The notes under the pieces are model-generated. The model saw only the letters and a program-made list of their open reading frames with translations, had not been told where the DNA came from and searched no databases. A stretch of 64,000 bases of DNA from Paralichthys olivaceus (Eukaryota; Chordata; Actinopteri; Pleuronectiformes; Paralichthyidae), in assembly GCF_024713975.1 (NCBI RefSeq), contig NC_091100.1, positions 19,601,501 through 19,665,500 of the forward strand, given 5' to 3'. Below, piece by piece: positions 11,924 through 38,560 of the stretch (its first letter is position 1; every line of letters starts with the position of its first letter). Both the position numbers and the translations under genes were made by a program.

Positions 11924-13771
11924 AAGCTGGAGACCCAGATAACTGAGGGGCAATATCTGTGACAGGCTACTGAATTCAGTGTGCTCAGCAAGTGAGACTT
12001 GGGCCTGAATGGCCCGAGCTATGCATTAAAAGCGATGAGGTCAGCCCACCATTTTGGCCCAAACAAAGGTTACCACCATGTAGTTGCATTTCTCACGATC
12101 GCACACCGTAACTCTCTGATCAAATGGGCCCTTTGTGTAACCTCATATAAAAGGGCATGTTATACAATAGTGGGTTCGAATAATAACACGAGGAGGGGTC
12201 AGTTATCAAAAAGAAGCCAGTCACACAGGGAGGGGTGGGTGGTGGGGGTTGCGTAGAGGGGCTGCAGAAAAAGCACCAGGGCCTGTGTGGCAAAATGTGG
12301 CATCGGCTGAAAGAGGGGGAATGGCTGGGAAGAGGCATTCGCGAATGAAAGGGAGGCAGAAAAGAAACCCTCTTCCCAGAGGCAGTTGAGCATGACCATC
12401 AGAGGCCAAACGACAGGGGAGGAAGAAGACCCTGAACAGAGGAATTTGGCTGCTCTCACAATGCAAGAGCTGGACAACCAATTTGTTAGTTGGTGTTTGC
12501 TGCCACAGGAATTTGTTTTGACAGCAGCTCGAGTGCTAAAGACTGCAAAGCATTACAGAAAATTAGCAAAATTAAGACCTCAAAATTATTGCTCAGTATT
12601 CGATGTATTTACTAAACATGAACTTTGTTTTTTATATTTTATATTTATTTAGAATCAACACCAAGCAGCCTTATAAAAACAAGTAGAAAAACACTTCCTA
12701 AACAAGTATGTGTCAGTGCCTTTTTTTCAGGTCAATTCCTTCAAGTCTCTCTCAAGAATTTGCAAAACAACAGGACAGGCTGCGTTTGAAATGTTTTCTT
12801 GTGTTCCTGTTCTTTCCATCTGGAATAAGACAAAGCACAATGGTGAGAGAGACCTGTGGTTTTGTCTCTGCTTCTTGCACTTGCTCTCTGGGTTTGGTGT
12901 AAAAAATGCTAGGAATCACAAGGTTGAAACGATCTATATTTAAATACCATTGTCTCTTTTTTTATCCACTGTCTAAGTATTTCAGACAGTAGTTTTTAAA
13001 ATGAACTTATCAAACATCACATTGAAGCAAGGAGCTATATTATTTCTCTCTGTACATGTAATTTATTCTCTCTGAATTTCATATAACAAACATGTCAGCC
13101 TCTGACTTTATATTCCTCAACATTAGGCCCATTTGACTCTGAAACAGTTGCACTGGAGTTTTAGCTGCAGACCACTGCGTCAGAGTGACCCTTTGCTCTA
13201 ATGGGAAATGGTAACACTAGTTTCAGTAATGGCTTTCAGGGTGGCCCACTACATGCAAGGAACATAAGGATATTCAGTTAACACAAATGGGTTGTGCTCG
13301 TAACAGTGACCCCGGAACGAACAGGGATGAGGCATTGTGTGTTTTGAGTGTTTTACAAGGACATCAATGAAAGGAGGGTTGCTGGTTATGTGACCCTGCC
13401 ATGTAAATGGCTCCCCGGTAGCTTTGGTGACAAGGAGTAAAAAAAAAACATGTCGTTGCGATATATTAAATTCCACATAAACAAATATTTTATGCAATTC
13501 AACTTCTTTGATGGAAATTATTTAGAGAAAAAACCTCATGGTCCAACGGTAAAGTTAATAAATCTGACGGTGGGGCTGAGAAACACATCGACCGCTATTA
13601 AATGGGCCACAGTTGAGAAACTATCCTATGAATAAGGCACTGAGAGAAGGGATTCGGAGTGAAGGGACTCACTATAGTAAGTCAAACGGGAGCTCACATG
13701 AAAAAAATGACGTTGTGTGCTTCTGCTTTAAATGCAATGCAGAACTTTTCTCTCGCTCCCACCGTCACAAT
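11786..13771. other. Spacer between fgf8 and dpcd 3' ends
   Basis: No gene recognised. It contains a pyrimidine CTT/CTC microsatellite (11881-11923) and a denser non-repetitive patch at about 12000-12150. That patch has GATCAAA, AACAAAG and ATGCAT-like motifs and could be cis-regulatory. The dpcd 3' UTR must lie in its last few hundred bases. Confidence 0.5.
11881..11923. repeat. CTT/CTC trinucleotide microsatellite
   Basis: Pyrimidine-only trinucleotide run on the + strand, seen directly. It generates a false poly-leucine frame. Confidence 0.9.
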
Positions 13772-15813
<2,042 letters not shown>

Positions 15814-15850
15814 GTCTCCTCTGATGCCTCTGCTGCACGGGACCACTTCC

Positions 15851-15864
15851 GTAACCATAGCAAC
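15851..15864. promoter_or_regulatory. RFX-type X-box
   Basis: GTAACCATAGCAAC matches the full palindromic RFX consensus GTNRCC(N0-3)RGYAAC with no mismatch. It lies 38-51 bp upstream of the dpcd start codon. RFX factors bind such sites to activate ciliary genes, and dpcd is a cilium-linked gene, so position and target agree. Confidence 0.8.
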
Positions 15865-16039
15865 CCGCGTCAACACGTAGCCCAAGTAAGAGCATTTATA
15901 TGTAAAAACATCTGTACACATGAAAAATGAGTGACATGTTTCTGAAAATCTATATATTGTTGTTTGTAGACTTTCAAATAATTGACTTGTAATAGCTGGA
16001 AAATGTGAGCCGAGCGAAACCAAGTAGTGACCCGGAAGT

Positions 16040-16101
16040 GAACCATTTGATTCGATGTCCGTCTGTCGTCGGGACTGCTGCATGGTTCCATCTGAGCAGG
16101 G
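16040..16101 (+). other. poll: poll untranslated first exon (3' end at 16101)
   Basis: GAGCAGGG|GTAAGA gives a strong donor at 16102 just downstream of the ETS motif, in a GC-richer patch. The next exon begins at 17224 with a CCACAG acceptor and carries the poll ATG. The 5' boundary is a guess. Confidence 0.5.
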
Positions 16102-17223
16102 GTAAGACTGCAACTATCGCAGTTTAATGAGTTTAAGGCTTCAGATATAGAAACATATCCGGACTTGCTGTTGTGAATTAAAAGACATTATATATGTTGA
16201 CTCAGAAGAACCACTGAAAAGAGTCTAAACCCTCTGTTGCTGGCTGTTTCTGTTAGCATAAGATAAAGTTTGGCTAGCTAAGAGAAGACAGAGCCCATAT
16301 TGATTTCTGAGAGATGAGCGTTAGTTCAGGAAGCAGGATCAGCTGTTCGCTCACACAGTGCTAGTCCATACTGCTCCTGAGTTTTTCTCTTCCTGGGAAA
16401 AGCTGTAACAATATGTTGTGCATGCTGCTACATTCAGAGGAGCAGACAGAAATCAGCTTCAAGTTGTGTCATGTGACGAATTACATCCACTCAAGTACTG
16501 TAGGACATCTTTGAAGTCTTTGTATTTTATTTGAGTATTCCCATGTTGTTCTATCATCCTCCCATTGCCCTACATTCAGATGACTGTTGTACTCGTATTA
16601 CAATTAATATACATATTGTGTTACTAATTTGATCTATGTCACTAGTTATTATTACTACTATCTAATACTGTACTTTTAAAAATAAAAATAAATCTTCTTA
16701 TTAAATTTGCTGTATATGAGTGGAAGTACTACTAATAAGTAAAATTATAAAATTTAATGTTGGTATGATTCACATGTTTACTATTGATGTTTAATACATT
16801 TCATTGATATTACTTTCATTTTACTTTCCTGTTATAAATGAGTTATGCGGCTCAGGCAACTTTGCTTTGCTCGTATGGATTGCTAGATGTTCTGGGCTGC
16901 AACTGCATAATCACATAGGGGATATTCACTCTGAAATTGTGAACTTTAAATTACACTTTTGTGATTAAAAGGTTAATTAAGAGTTTAGAAAATTTTTACA
17001 GCTTAGTATTGCAACTGTATAACTTTAATTTCTGCAGAATTTCAAATATGAAAAGGAAACAAAGAGAAGACATTAATTGTTGTCCAGTCTTCCTGTGTGA
17101 ACTTGCTTCACATTAGTATTTGAAGCATATTTGGTGGTACATACAAAGCTTATGTTTCAGATTTGTGGGTTGGTTTTATTTTTGTAACTTATAAATATGT
17201 AATAATTCTGCTTTGTGCCACAG
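16102..17223 (+). other. poll: poll intron 1
   Basis: AT-rich intron between the untranslated exon and the first coding exon. Nothing recognisable is seen apart from short AT-rich runs. Confidence 0.5.
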
Positions 17224-17252
17224 GCCACTGGCGCCCCCCTTTAATACTCAAG

Positions 17253-20200
17253 ATGGAGGCTCGTCATGGGATCATGAAGGCTTTCCCCAAAGTTAAAAGG
17301 GCCAAAGTACTACAGGGAAAGGATGCACCACCGCTGAAGAAGAAGCCGGATGAATGCAATGTTACAGGTTTTTGAGTGTGCATATCTGTTTTATAATTAA
17401 CGGAAGAAATGGAATGTTGATCAAGAGAAAAAATAGATTCATATCTATATAGGGACATAGATATCTACTGTTAACACCAAAGTAGAAGCCAGGCAATGCA
17501 ACAGATGTGCTCTCAGTAACCTGCTCCTCTCCTCTGCCACAGGAGACACTTTTAATGGAGTCACAGTGTACATCCTGCCTGCTGGAATTGGAAGTGCCAG
17601 ATGTCAGATCTTTCAAAGACAAATTCAGCAGAATGGAGGACAGACGGAGAGTTCACTGTGTCCCGCTGTCACTCATGTTGTTGTAGATGACAACATGGAC
17701 AGTGACAGGGCTCTGCGCCTACTGAAAGTGGATTGTATGCCCTCTGGAGTCCAACTGGTGAAATGCACTTGGTTGAGCATGTGCATCAATGAGAAACAAC
17801 TCTTGGATGTAGCCAACTACAGTCTTCTTTCATCCAAGAGGTAAATGAGGCATTTTTTCTTTTGTACTAGAATTCTTATGTTTATATATCTGTGCCCTTT
17901 GATTTTTCCAGTTTATGAGGTAGACTTAAACTTGTCAATACACTACACAGAGACAGTGGATATACAGTAGAACATTCATTGTGTCTTAAATCTTGCATCT
18001 TTTTATTCTTTATCAATTTAGGGATCCTGAAACTCAACTTGAAAATGTTAAAGAAGAGTTGCCGAGTGTCAACCCTTCAGCTATTGTTGAACCAATGTCT
18101 CATCAAACCAAGCAAGAGGAGACTATAAACATGGTAGGTTGCCAGTTCATAAGATGCTTTTCTGAAACTGGTCAAATCTTTCTTCATAGCAGATACAAGA
18201 TTATTTCAACCTCTCCTGAATCCTCTCTCACAAACTCTCTTGCGGGAACACAGCCTAACAACTAACATTGTCATTGGATGCGTCTGTAAACTATGTAAAC
18301 TCTGACTGGGTTAAAACAACATCATTTGTTTTCACCAACTGATTATTTGCATGTAGACCGGATCTCACTTCCCTGAAGTGAGATCCGGTCACAAGTGGTC
18401 ACACATTCAGGATGGCTTGTAATGAAAGGTCTGGACAGAATAACTTAAAGGTGACCACTTATGATTGGATCTCTCAGGATGGATGTTATTGCCAGGTCTG
18501 AACAGGGCCATATGGAGTTAACCAGACTTCCAGTCAGTAATCATTTGGTGCAAAAGTGAGCAAAAAAACAACAAGCCTCTGTGTGTTGGATTGTCAACTT
18601 AGTTTTATTTACATTCCTCCTATTAGACTGGACCAGAAACCAAAGATGAATTGCAAGCAGAAGAAGATGGCGTCTCTCACAGTGACATGGAAGCGCTCAT
18701 CACTGGCCAGCACCCCAAAGAGGAGATGCCTGGCCCCAGCCTCGACCCCGGTCCAGACTCTGTGGCTCAGAAGGCAGCCTCAGGAAAGTGGGTCTGTGCC
18801 CAGTCCTCTCAATCCAAAAGTAATAACTTCAACAAGCACATCACAGACAAACTAGAAGTGCTGGCCAAGGCCTACACACACCAGGGGGACAAGTGGAGGG
18901 CGCTGGGCTACTCCAAGGCTGTCAACGCACTGAAGAGTTACCACAAGCCTATTACATCATATCAGGTACTGCAGTGCAGATGCTTTTATTATTATGTCGT
19001 TGGTGCTGTCAGTAATTTGTGTGGTTGTTAAATATACTAGAGAAAGTACTTTTCGGTGCATGACAGTGACGTACAATTTTTATTGCATGGTGTTGGAATA
19101 ATCTTTATTAATATTCAATTTTTATATGAAAACTTTTTTTCCCACTTCTTTCAGGAGGCTTGTCAAATTCCCGGAATCGGAAAACGAATGGCTGACAAAA
19201 TCGATGAGATTATGGAGAGTGGACATCTCCGGAAGATTGATCACATTGGGGAGGCTGTGCCAGTACTGGAGCTTTTCACTAACATTTGGGGTGCGGGAGC
19301 TAAAACTGCACAACTGTGGTACCAACAGGTAGGCTTTACAAGCACGTATGCACATTAAAGGCATGTTTATTTAATGTGAGGGCTTGAACATATGAAGGTA
19401 AGTAAATCTACAAAACTGTCATACAGACATCACTAAATGATGTGTCAGATAACTGAAATGCTGTGGAGATTAAAACTCTGGATCAAACCCTGTCTGATAA
19501 ATCTGCTGAATCCATACATGGCATACAAAAAGTATTCAGATCCCTTCACTTTTCATATTTTGTTTTGCTTCAGCCTTATGATAAAAATCTTACTGATGAA
19601 AAAGTTTAGAAATTCTATTAAATGTATTTATAGTTGACAGTATTTACAGCCTCTAGTATTCTTGGGTATTACGCAACAAGCTTTGTTTGTTACTACCACC
19701 ACTGTGCTTTAATGTTGGGTTGGTATTGGGGTCAGGTGATGAGTGATGGCTGGTTTACTTCACAATTGAAACCTAATAGTTCAATCTTGGTTTCATCAGA
19801 CCAGAGAACCTTGTTTCTCACAGTCCCAGGGTCCTGTTGGTTCTTGTGTCTGAGGAGAAGATTCAGCCACTCTGTCGTAAAGCTGTAGTGATGTTTCTCC
19901 CATCTCCACACAGGATCTCTCAGCCAGAGTAACCATCAGGTTCTTTGTCACTGATCTGAGGCCCTTCTCCCTCACTTCGTCTTTTTTTTTGCAGAGCAGT
20001 CAGCTCGAGGAAGACACCTGATTTTTCCAAATATCTTCCCTTTAATAACAATAGAGCCAACCATGGTTCTTGGGAACCTTCAATGCAACAGAATTGTTTG
20101 TAGCTTCCCCCACATCTGTGCTTCGACACAGTCCTGTCTCTGAGCTCTGCAGGTTGCTGTTTCCACCTCATGGCTTTTGCTCTAATATGAATTATCAGCT

Positions 20201-22078
20201 ATTAGACCCTATGTTGACAGCTGTGTCTGTGTCATGTCCAATCAACTGAATTTACCATTGGTTGACTCCGATCTAGATGAAGAAGCGTTTCAAAGATGAT
20301 AAGGAGAATTTCTTTTTCATTTTCAACTGTCCCTGCTCAGTACTTACCTCATTACAGCTCTTTAAAATCCAAATGTAGGACATTTTTATCCTAAAGGTTT
20401 TTTTCCTATCAGGTTTTCTTACTTTCTAAAATATTGATATAAATACCAGCTTCTTCATCGGAGACTTTTGTTATTTTGTAAAACAATGTCTTACAAAAAG
20501 TGTGATTTTCAGTAGAGTTGTTCTAGTAGTTTTGTTAAATACACCTTACATTCCTACGGTGTAATATTTAAACTGGGCTACACATTTTCATTGTCATTTA
20601 ATGAATGATACTTTGGCAAAAAGAAGACAGGAAGCAAATGTCTAATATATAATGTTGATTTTCTAAATGTATTATTTTATTTGTTGTTATCAGGGATTTC
20701 GCACTTTGGAGGACATCAGCACAAAAGCCCACCTGAGCAACACTCAGAAAATAGGACTCAAGCACTACGATGACTTTCTGGACCGTATGCCCCGAGAAGA
20801 AGCAGGAGCCATAGAGAAAGTGGTAATGCATCGTCATTTGTCGATTTGTGATGATGACTGAAATGTGTTTGATTTTTTTCTTCGTCATTTCAATGTGTTT
20901 AGCTGTGTACATAGAGATGTGATATCTCTGAAAAAGATTCCACCTTCAATCCACAGAAATTTGGAAGACTTAAAGTAGGAAAAAGTTTGAATCGGTTTTC
21001 CTTGACTGCTTGATGATGAGAAAACCAGACCATGTTCTCACAAAGTGAAGTGAGCTTCCCAAAGGGGAAAAGTAACTCTTAAACTTGCTGCATCTTAAGG
21101 TAGCCAGATACCTGCTCGCTCTACAGCACTGAGCACAATGCTAGTTGTTTTCAGATAGTATTACTGGATTTTCTTTTTCCTTCAGCGCTGCCAGATAGAA
21201 AGCGCACGCGAGGCAGATGACTAAAGCATGTGTCCCCCCTCAGCCTTGTCAAAATTATATGTGATGCTACCTCCCAGTATTTGGCTGGGAACAGGTAAAA
21301 ACTTAGCTGTTTGCCAGCAGGAGGGACTCTATAAAAAACAGGGAACATACAAATTAAACACTGGTTGTATTTTATCAATCCAACGATTTCAAAAAGCTCC
21401 TTCAGTCTAGGATACATGATGGGTTTTATTTTGTGTCTTTTGTTGGTATGTGCAGGTGAGAGATGCCGCCCATGCTATAGACCCAGGACTGGTGGCGATG
21501 GCCTGTGGCTCCTACCGTCGGGGAAAAGCCACATGTGGAGATGTAGACGTACTCATTACTCACCCAGATGGCAGGTCACACAAGGGGATTTTCAGCAAAG
21601 TGTTACAGAGCCTCCATGACAGTGGTAAGCTCCATTCTTTTTTAGGTGGAAGGGATTTTTCTCATGTCTTCTTCGTAGGTTTGATTTCCTTCAGAGAAAC
21701 TTTTTTTTTATCTCAGGGTTTTTGACAGACGACCTGGTGAGCCACGAGGAGAATGGAGAGCAGAAGAAATACATGGGTGTGTGCCGTTTGCCAGGACATG
21801 GCCACCGCCATCGCAGGCTGGACATCATCGTCGTGCCCTACAGCGAGTTCGCCTGTGCTCTCATGTATTTCACCGGGTCGGCCCACTTCAACCGCTCAAT
21901 GAGAGCCATGGCAAAGACGAAAAACATGAGTTTATGTGAGCACTCGCTGAACGAAGCTGTGGTGCGTCAGGGAACTTCAAAGTTGTATGGCGGCACTCCG
22001 CTTCCTACACCGACAGAGAAGGATGTTTTCAATCTTTTAGGTATACCGTACAGGGAGCCCAATGAAAGGGACTGGTGA
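17253..22078 (+). CDS. poll: DNA polymerase lambda
   Basis: Nuclear X-family polymerase that fills short gaps in base excision repair and non-homologous end joining. Coding exons: 17253-17367 (exon begins 17224), 17543-17840, 18022-18133, 18627-18965, 19155-19328, 20694-20822, 21456-21624, 21717-22078. They total 565 residues (human 575), all phases consistent. Order: N-terminal BRCT domain (about 38-130, with [17 protein letters not shown]), Ser/Pro-type linker, then the lyase and fingers region ([43 protein letters not shown]). The palm has catalytic Asp418 and Asp420 in [17 protein letters not shown] and Asp481 in [18 protein letters not shown]. The 61-residue spacing between Asp420 and Asp481 equals that of human Asp429-Asp490. 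The steric [14 protein letters not shown] segment and the YREPNERDW end are intact. It should be active. Confidence 0.97.
18300..18540. mobile_element. Probable nonautonomous DNA-transposon remnant with perfect hairpin
   Basis: Within poll intron 4 (between the third and fourth coding exons), 18356-18371 (GACCGGATCTCACTTC) is the exact reverse complement of 18375-18390, with a 3-nt loop. Nearby GTCACAAGTGGTCACAC and GTGACCACTTATGATTGG look like further diverged inverted segments, and GATCTCTCAGGATGGATGTT follows. This resembles decayed fish MITEs, but family and ends are not established. Confidence 0.5.
19525..20320. mobile_element. Degraded Tc1-like (Tc1/mariner) element
   Basis: In the poll intron before exon 20694-20822. 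The left end, AAAGTATTCAGATCCCTTCA near 19528, matches the terminal sequence typical of fish Tc1-like elements. It is followed by GGTTTCATCAGACCAGAGAA, TCACTGATCTGAGGCCCTTC, GCTTCGACACAGTCCTGTCT and CATGTCCAATCAACTGAATT in the order found in those elements, i.e. the antisense of the transposase region. The element is shortened and full of frameshifts and stops, so it is inactive. Confidence 0.8.
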
Positions 22079-23000
22079 TCATTTGTCAACCACAATGCCA
22101 TGTTGAATTTTAAAGAAAAATAATCATGAATGAATGAGAAAAGTCAATCATGATCACATTAGAGACCTGTTTGCCTTGAAAATGTTATTACAATATTATT
22201 TTCTTTTATTATAAAAAGGTTAAAGCTCAAAAACCTATTTTCTGACTTCACTGCATCTGTCAGGTTGTTTCAGTTATATATGCCAAGGTTTTTGAGATGT
22301 CCAGGCCTGACACTACTGTGAGTCCAAAAAAATTATTGAAGGGAAATGTGTTGTAGATGTCATAGCCTTTCAAAGTAATTTAAAGTAATTTTAAAGTAAA
22401 TTTTAGTATAGTGTGTGCGTATGTAAGTTTTATTGTCGGGGGGTTGGTGTATAGGTCACCTGGCAGGTTGGAATCAAACCAGGCTGCCCCCCCCAAAAAA
22501 AATACAAGAGTAACTCTAAACCTTAGATCTCATTTCATTTTTTTTTTTTTTAAGGTCCCTTGCTTGGATTAATAAAAAAAGCTTGAATAGATAAATCCTG
22601 GATCCACCACTTTGTCCTGATCCACCCCAAAATGTAACGTTTTCTTTCTTGGTCCATTTCCCATTCTGTCAACAAGTTTTGTGGAAATCTATCTGGTAGT
22701 TTCGTTTTTTCCACATAATCCTGCTGAAAAACAAACCACCAAACAAACAGGAGTGAAAGCAAACTCTTTGGCTGAGATCACTATCAGCAGGTACATCTAG
22801 AGCAAAGTGGAATACTATGTGGTTTTACAGGTTGAGTGAACTGGATCCTTAACAACATTTCAAAATAGGAAGTGGTGGTGTATTTTTATTCTGAGCGATG
22901 ATATTAAAACAATGAAAGGGAACAGTAGATGTGCCTGTGGCTTCCTTTTTTGTACACCAGCTCATTTAGGACTCTCATCTTTACAAACTCTAGTCTGAAT
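22079..23000. other. poll 3' UTR and spacer before wbp1l
   Basis: AT-rich with homopolymer runs. No clear AATAAA follows the poll stop closely, so the 3' end is unresolved. A fish interspersed repeat occupies about 22548-22775. Confidence 0.5.
22548..22775 (-). repeat. Interspersed repeat, family A, copy 1 (inverted)
   Basis: Contains GATCCACCACTTTGTCCTGA, TTCTTTCTTGGTCCATTTCC, GTGGAAATCTATCTGGTAGT and AACAAACCACCAAACAAACA. The same ordered blocks occur at about 24612-24790 (same strand) and, reverse-complemented, at about 49355-49630. This is a dispersed element common in teleost introns; its class is not certain. Confidence 0.65.
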
Positions 23001-23476
23001 TAAAAAGACACCTTTCAGTTTGAATTTAAACTCTGATCACGAGGATGGGCACGGCAGCGTTTTCAACTTTAAAGAAGAGGAAACAAGCGCCATGCACTTA
23101 AAGACGCACCGACCCCTGATTGGTCAGCCTCTCCCCAATCGCGTCCCAGTCCGCAAAACCAGTGTAAATCCACGCAACAGCACGTTGCGCACATGGATCG
23201 GGTTGAGGTGACCACGCCACACCCTGCGCACAGACGGAGGCAGGGCGGCTGCGGCTTGTGTAACAGCTGTACGAGCCAGTGGCACCGACAGCAACCAGTT
23301 GCGCCAGCACCGTGCGCCCAGCTGAAATGTCCCGTACGCAGAGGAGGCGGCGCATGCAGCGGCCTCTCAGCGCGACGGGGACCGACAACTAGTGGGGGAT
23401 TACTCGGACGCAGTTAATGTACGACAGCGGTTACATGTTCGTGTCGCCACCGCCGCTGTAGCCACTTCTCGGAGGA
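23000..23476 (+). promoter_or_regulatory. wbp1l: wbp1l CpG-rich promoter and 5' UTR
   Basis: CpG density rises sharply from about 23040. An inverted CCAAT box (ATTGG, 23119-23123) and a direct CCAAT box (23135-23139) lie about 350 bp upstream of the ATG. A short upstream ORF (23417-23461, 14 codons plus stop) ends 15 nt before the start codon. Confidence 0.6.
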
Positions 23477-35709
<12,233 letters not shown>

Positions 35710-38560
35710 AACACAGCGGACACAGTGTTGTCATAGAGGGAAGGAGAGCACTTAGGACAGGATATGGAGGCATGTGCTTTTGTATTTAAGTGTATTATGC
35801 CTCAATGCTTTCTAAGTGAGTATTTTTATGAATGTGTGCATCTTAGATAAAACAGGTGTGGAGGAAGCGGAATCTCAACGGAAGCGAGTGAGATCCAAAG
35901 GTTGAGAAAGCCTGCTCCTCCCCACACTGGAACAGTGGCCTTAACCTGTGTATGTTGGGTTAGTTGGGCCATAAAGCCCTCTAACAGCCTGTGGCAATTG
36001 AGACTGCTCACAAACACACACAGTCTGTCAGATGTCCGTCTCATACAATGGAATCAACTGACAGTAAAAGACTTGATAGCCGAAGCTGTGATGTCAGAAC
36101 AGGACGTTCACTGCCTAGGATGAACTCAGCTCCTCCTCAATGGGTGCTTGTAACAACTCTGCAAAGCCGCTCTTTACGTAATGACAAAAAATAAAAAAAC
36201 ACACCAAACCGGAACTTTTTGAATGAGTGCAATGTGGAAGTACCACAGTGTGTGTTTTTATGCAATCTGATACTGTACAGGGACACCTGAACAAGACTGT
36301 GTGGGACGTCCTGTTTGACTCATGCTTCTCAAGTGCTTTTTCAGCGATTTAAAAACCGCTTTGCCTTGTGCCCATTTTTGTTGTTCCTTATCTGCCCTGC
36401 TAGTAAAAGAGTGTAAGTGCATTAACAGATCTTTATGTGAGAGGTTCCTATTTTGCACAAAATGTATTTAGCATTTAGCAAAAAAAAAGTCAAACAAATT
36501 TTTTTTCATAAACTAAAAGTCTTAAAGGACCGATATGAAAGTTTTGCTTTTGCTACATCTCCAACATTACCATTAACAGCTGTTTACTTACTAGCAGGCT
36601 TGAAGAAATATTTTAGGTTCAGCATCAAACTTCATTCCTCCCAAAGAGAGAAGTGGAAAGCAGAGCCAATGTTAACTCTTGTTTTGCCTCTATTTCTGTC
36701 ACCTCATGGCTTTCTGTTAGCGAGTCACTGTAGTGTCCAGTCTGCCCTGAAAAAGTAGTGCTGCTCAGAGGGCGTAGTACTGCCTTTCTTTTTCTTGTAA
36801 ATGCAACAATTGCTAAAGCTCTTGGCTAGCGACCATCACCACCAAACCAGGGCAGAAAAAACTAACATAGCACCTTTAAATTTTTGTTAATTTCTTAGGG
36901 TTTTGTTGCCACATCTGTAAGAAATTGACTTTTGTGAATTGTTTGTATACAATCATTTTTCAACTTGATTTAATGAATGTTTGTAGTATGTGCCTACCCC
37001 AAAACATGTAGAATGTTGATGAATGATTAGCTTCACTGAAAGTGAGATTGTCATAAATCAGGTACTAAAACCAAGAAAAGAATGTTAAGCTTCAGAGATT
37101 ACAACTGAGATGGGCAACATCAGACCTCAAACTTTTGTGTCAGTCACTTCAATAGATTACCACCTTCACCAGCTACACAGTATAAAAACAAAGATTTACA
37201 CTCTTAATGTTTCATATCAGCACAATCTCTACCATTCTCCACTCGTAGTATCCATTGATTAAACATAAGTAATAGTTTCCAGTTAACTGATTTTACCCAC
37301 GAGTGATTGATTCTGTCTTTTTTTTTTATATAGGACAGGAAACCATTCATTTAAATTGCACACAAAATGTGTAATATTAAGCATTGAACCACACATGGTA
37401 AAACACATTTTCTTTCAACAGCTGCAGTCACGGGTGTGGTGAAAGAAAATCATCTGTGAGAGAGAGAACAGATAAAACAATGTATGTTTAGATAAAATAA
37501 ATAATAAGATAATAACAAGCAATGTGTGTAACCCTTCATCATGGATATGAAGCAAATATCATTTAGAAAAAGCATAGAAATAATCAAAATTGATTATAAT
37601 GAAAGTGATTTTTTCTGGAAAACCAGTCAGTTGTTCAAGCTTGAATGTTTTAAATCAAACCTCCTAATCCAAACATCACAAGATAATCATTTTTCATCAA
37701 TACTCAAAATATTGTTTGATGACAAATGTGCACATGAAGAATGAATTGCCCACAGAGGAGAAAGTGGACGTGATGTGTGAATCTTTCACAAAGCAACTTG
37801 TGTTTTTGTTTGCCCACTCTCTGAAATGTACTGGATCTGGTGATTCTAAATGCTTTTGTGCTGTAGAAATGTAGTTTTCAATATTGTGATGTCTGCAAAG
37901 CACAAACGTGTAAGCCCCCGGCCTCTCAGATTTATATTAAATATACCATGAATCAATCAAACACAAGATGTCTCCCAAAACCTCTAGCACAAGATAAAAA
38001 ACTGCAACCTTTTGTGATAATTGTGAGATGACTGAATTTTACTCATTGAAGCCTGAACACACTAAAGTGCTTTTTACGCTTTTTGTGACCTAGAAAAATG
38101 CAATTGTGGCACATGTAGTAAAAAAATGACTTATTTTTCATATCGGCTGAATCCTTTAAAAAATATTCTAACTGTATAAAATGTCAAAACCACTTTTTGC
38201 AAATTGAGGACAATATTCTCTAACATGTTTGTGAACCAAAATAGTTGCTTTCATCATTTTTATGAAATCAGTAGTTTTATTGTTATGGACAGATTTTCTT
38301 TTGTCATTTTGGGTATTATTGTTATTATTATTATTATTATTATTCTGTTGAGAAAAGATGTGTGAAGGGTACATGTGACTAACAATACACTAGAGTCTTT
38401 GATAACAAGTTCAGGGGCATCTCGCCAAAGACACTTTTTCTTTCTTTACCAGTGTGTAAGGTGGTTTTGCACATATTATTTGAATGTTCTGATCATAAGC
38501 CATTAATTACAAGTACCAAGATGGATGTATGTTTAATAAACATACTCTTATAAATTCAAG
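35710..38560 (+). other. wbp1l: wbp1l 3' UTR (probable)
   Basis: Nearly 3 kb of AT-rich DNA without exons. It ends in a good AATAAA (38535-38540) about 820 bp before the as3mt start. An earlier AATAAA at 36190-36195 could give a short form. A TTA microsatellite sits at about 38315-38343. Long 3' UTRs are usual for WBP1L. Confidence 0.5.
38315..38343. repeat. TTA trinucleotide microsatellite
   Basis: Run of TTA units, seen directly. It gives a false poly-asparagine frame on the minus strand. Confidence 0.9.

Larger units (their letters stand above)
15814..16101. promoter_or_regulatory. Bidirectional dpcd/poll promoter
   Basis: About 290 bp separate the dpcd ATG on the minus strand from the end of the poll first exon on the plus strand. 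Inside lie ACTTCCGT (15845-15852) and CCGGAAGT (16032-16039), both ETS/GABPA-like, plus the X-box at 15851-15864. No TATA box is evident. This is a typical housekeeping divergent promoter, and human DPCD and POLL are likewise head to head. Confidence 0.75.
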
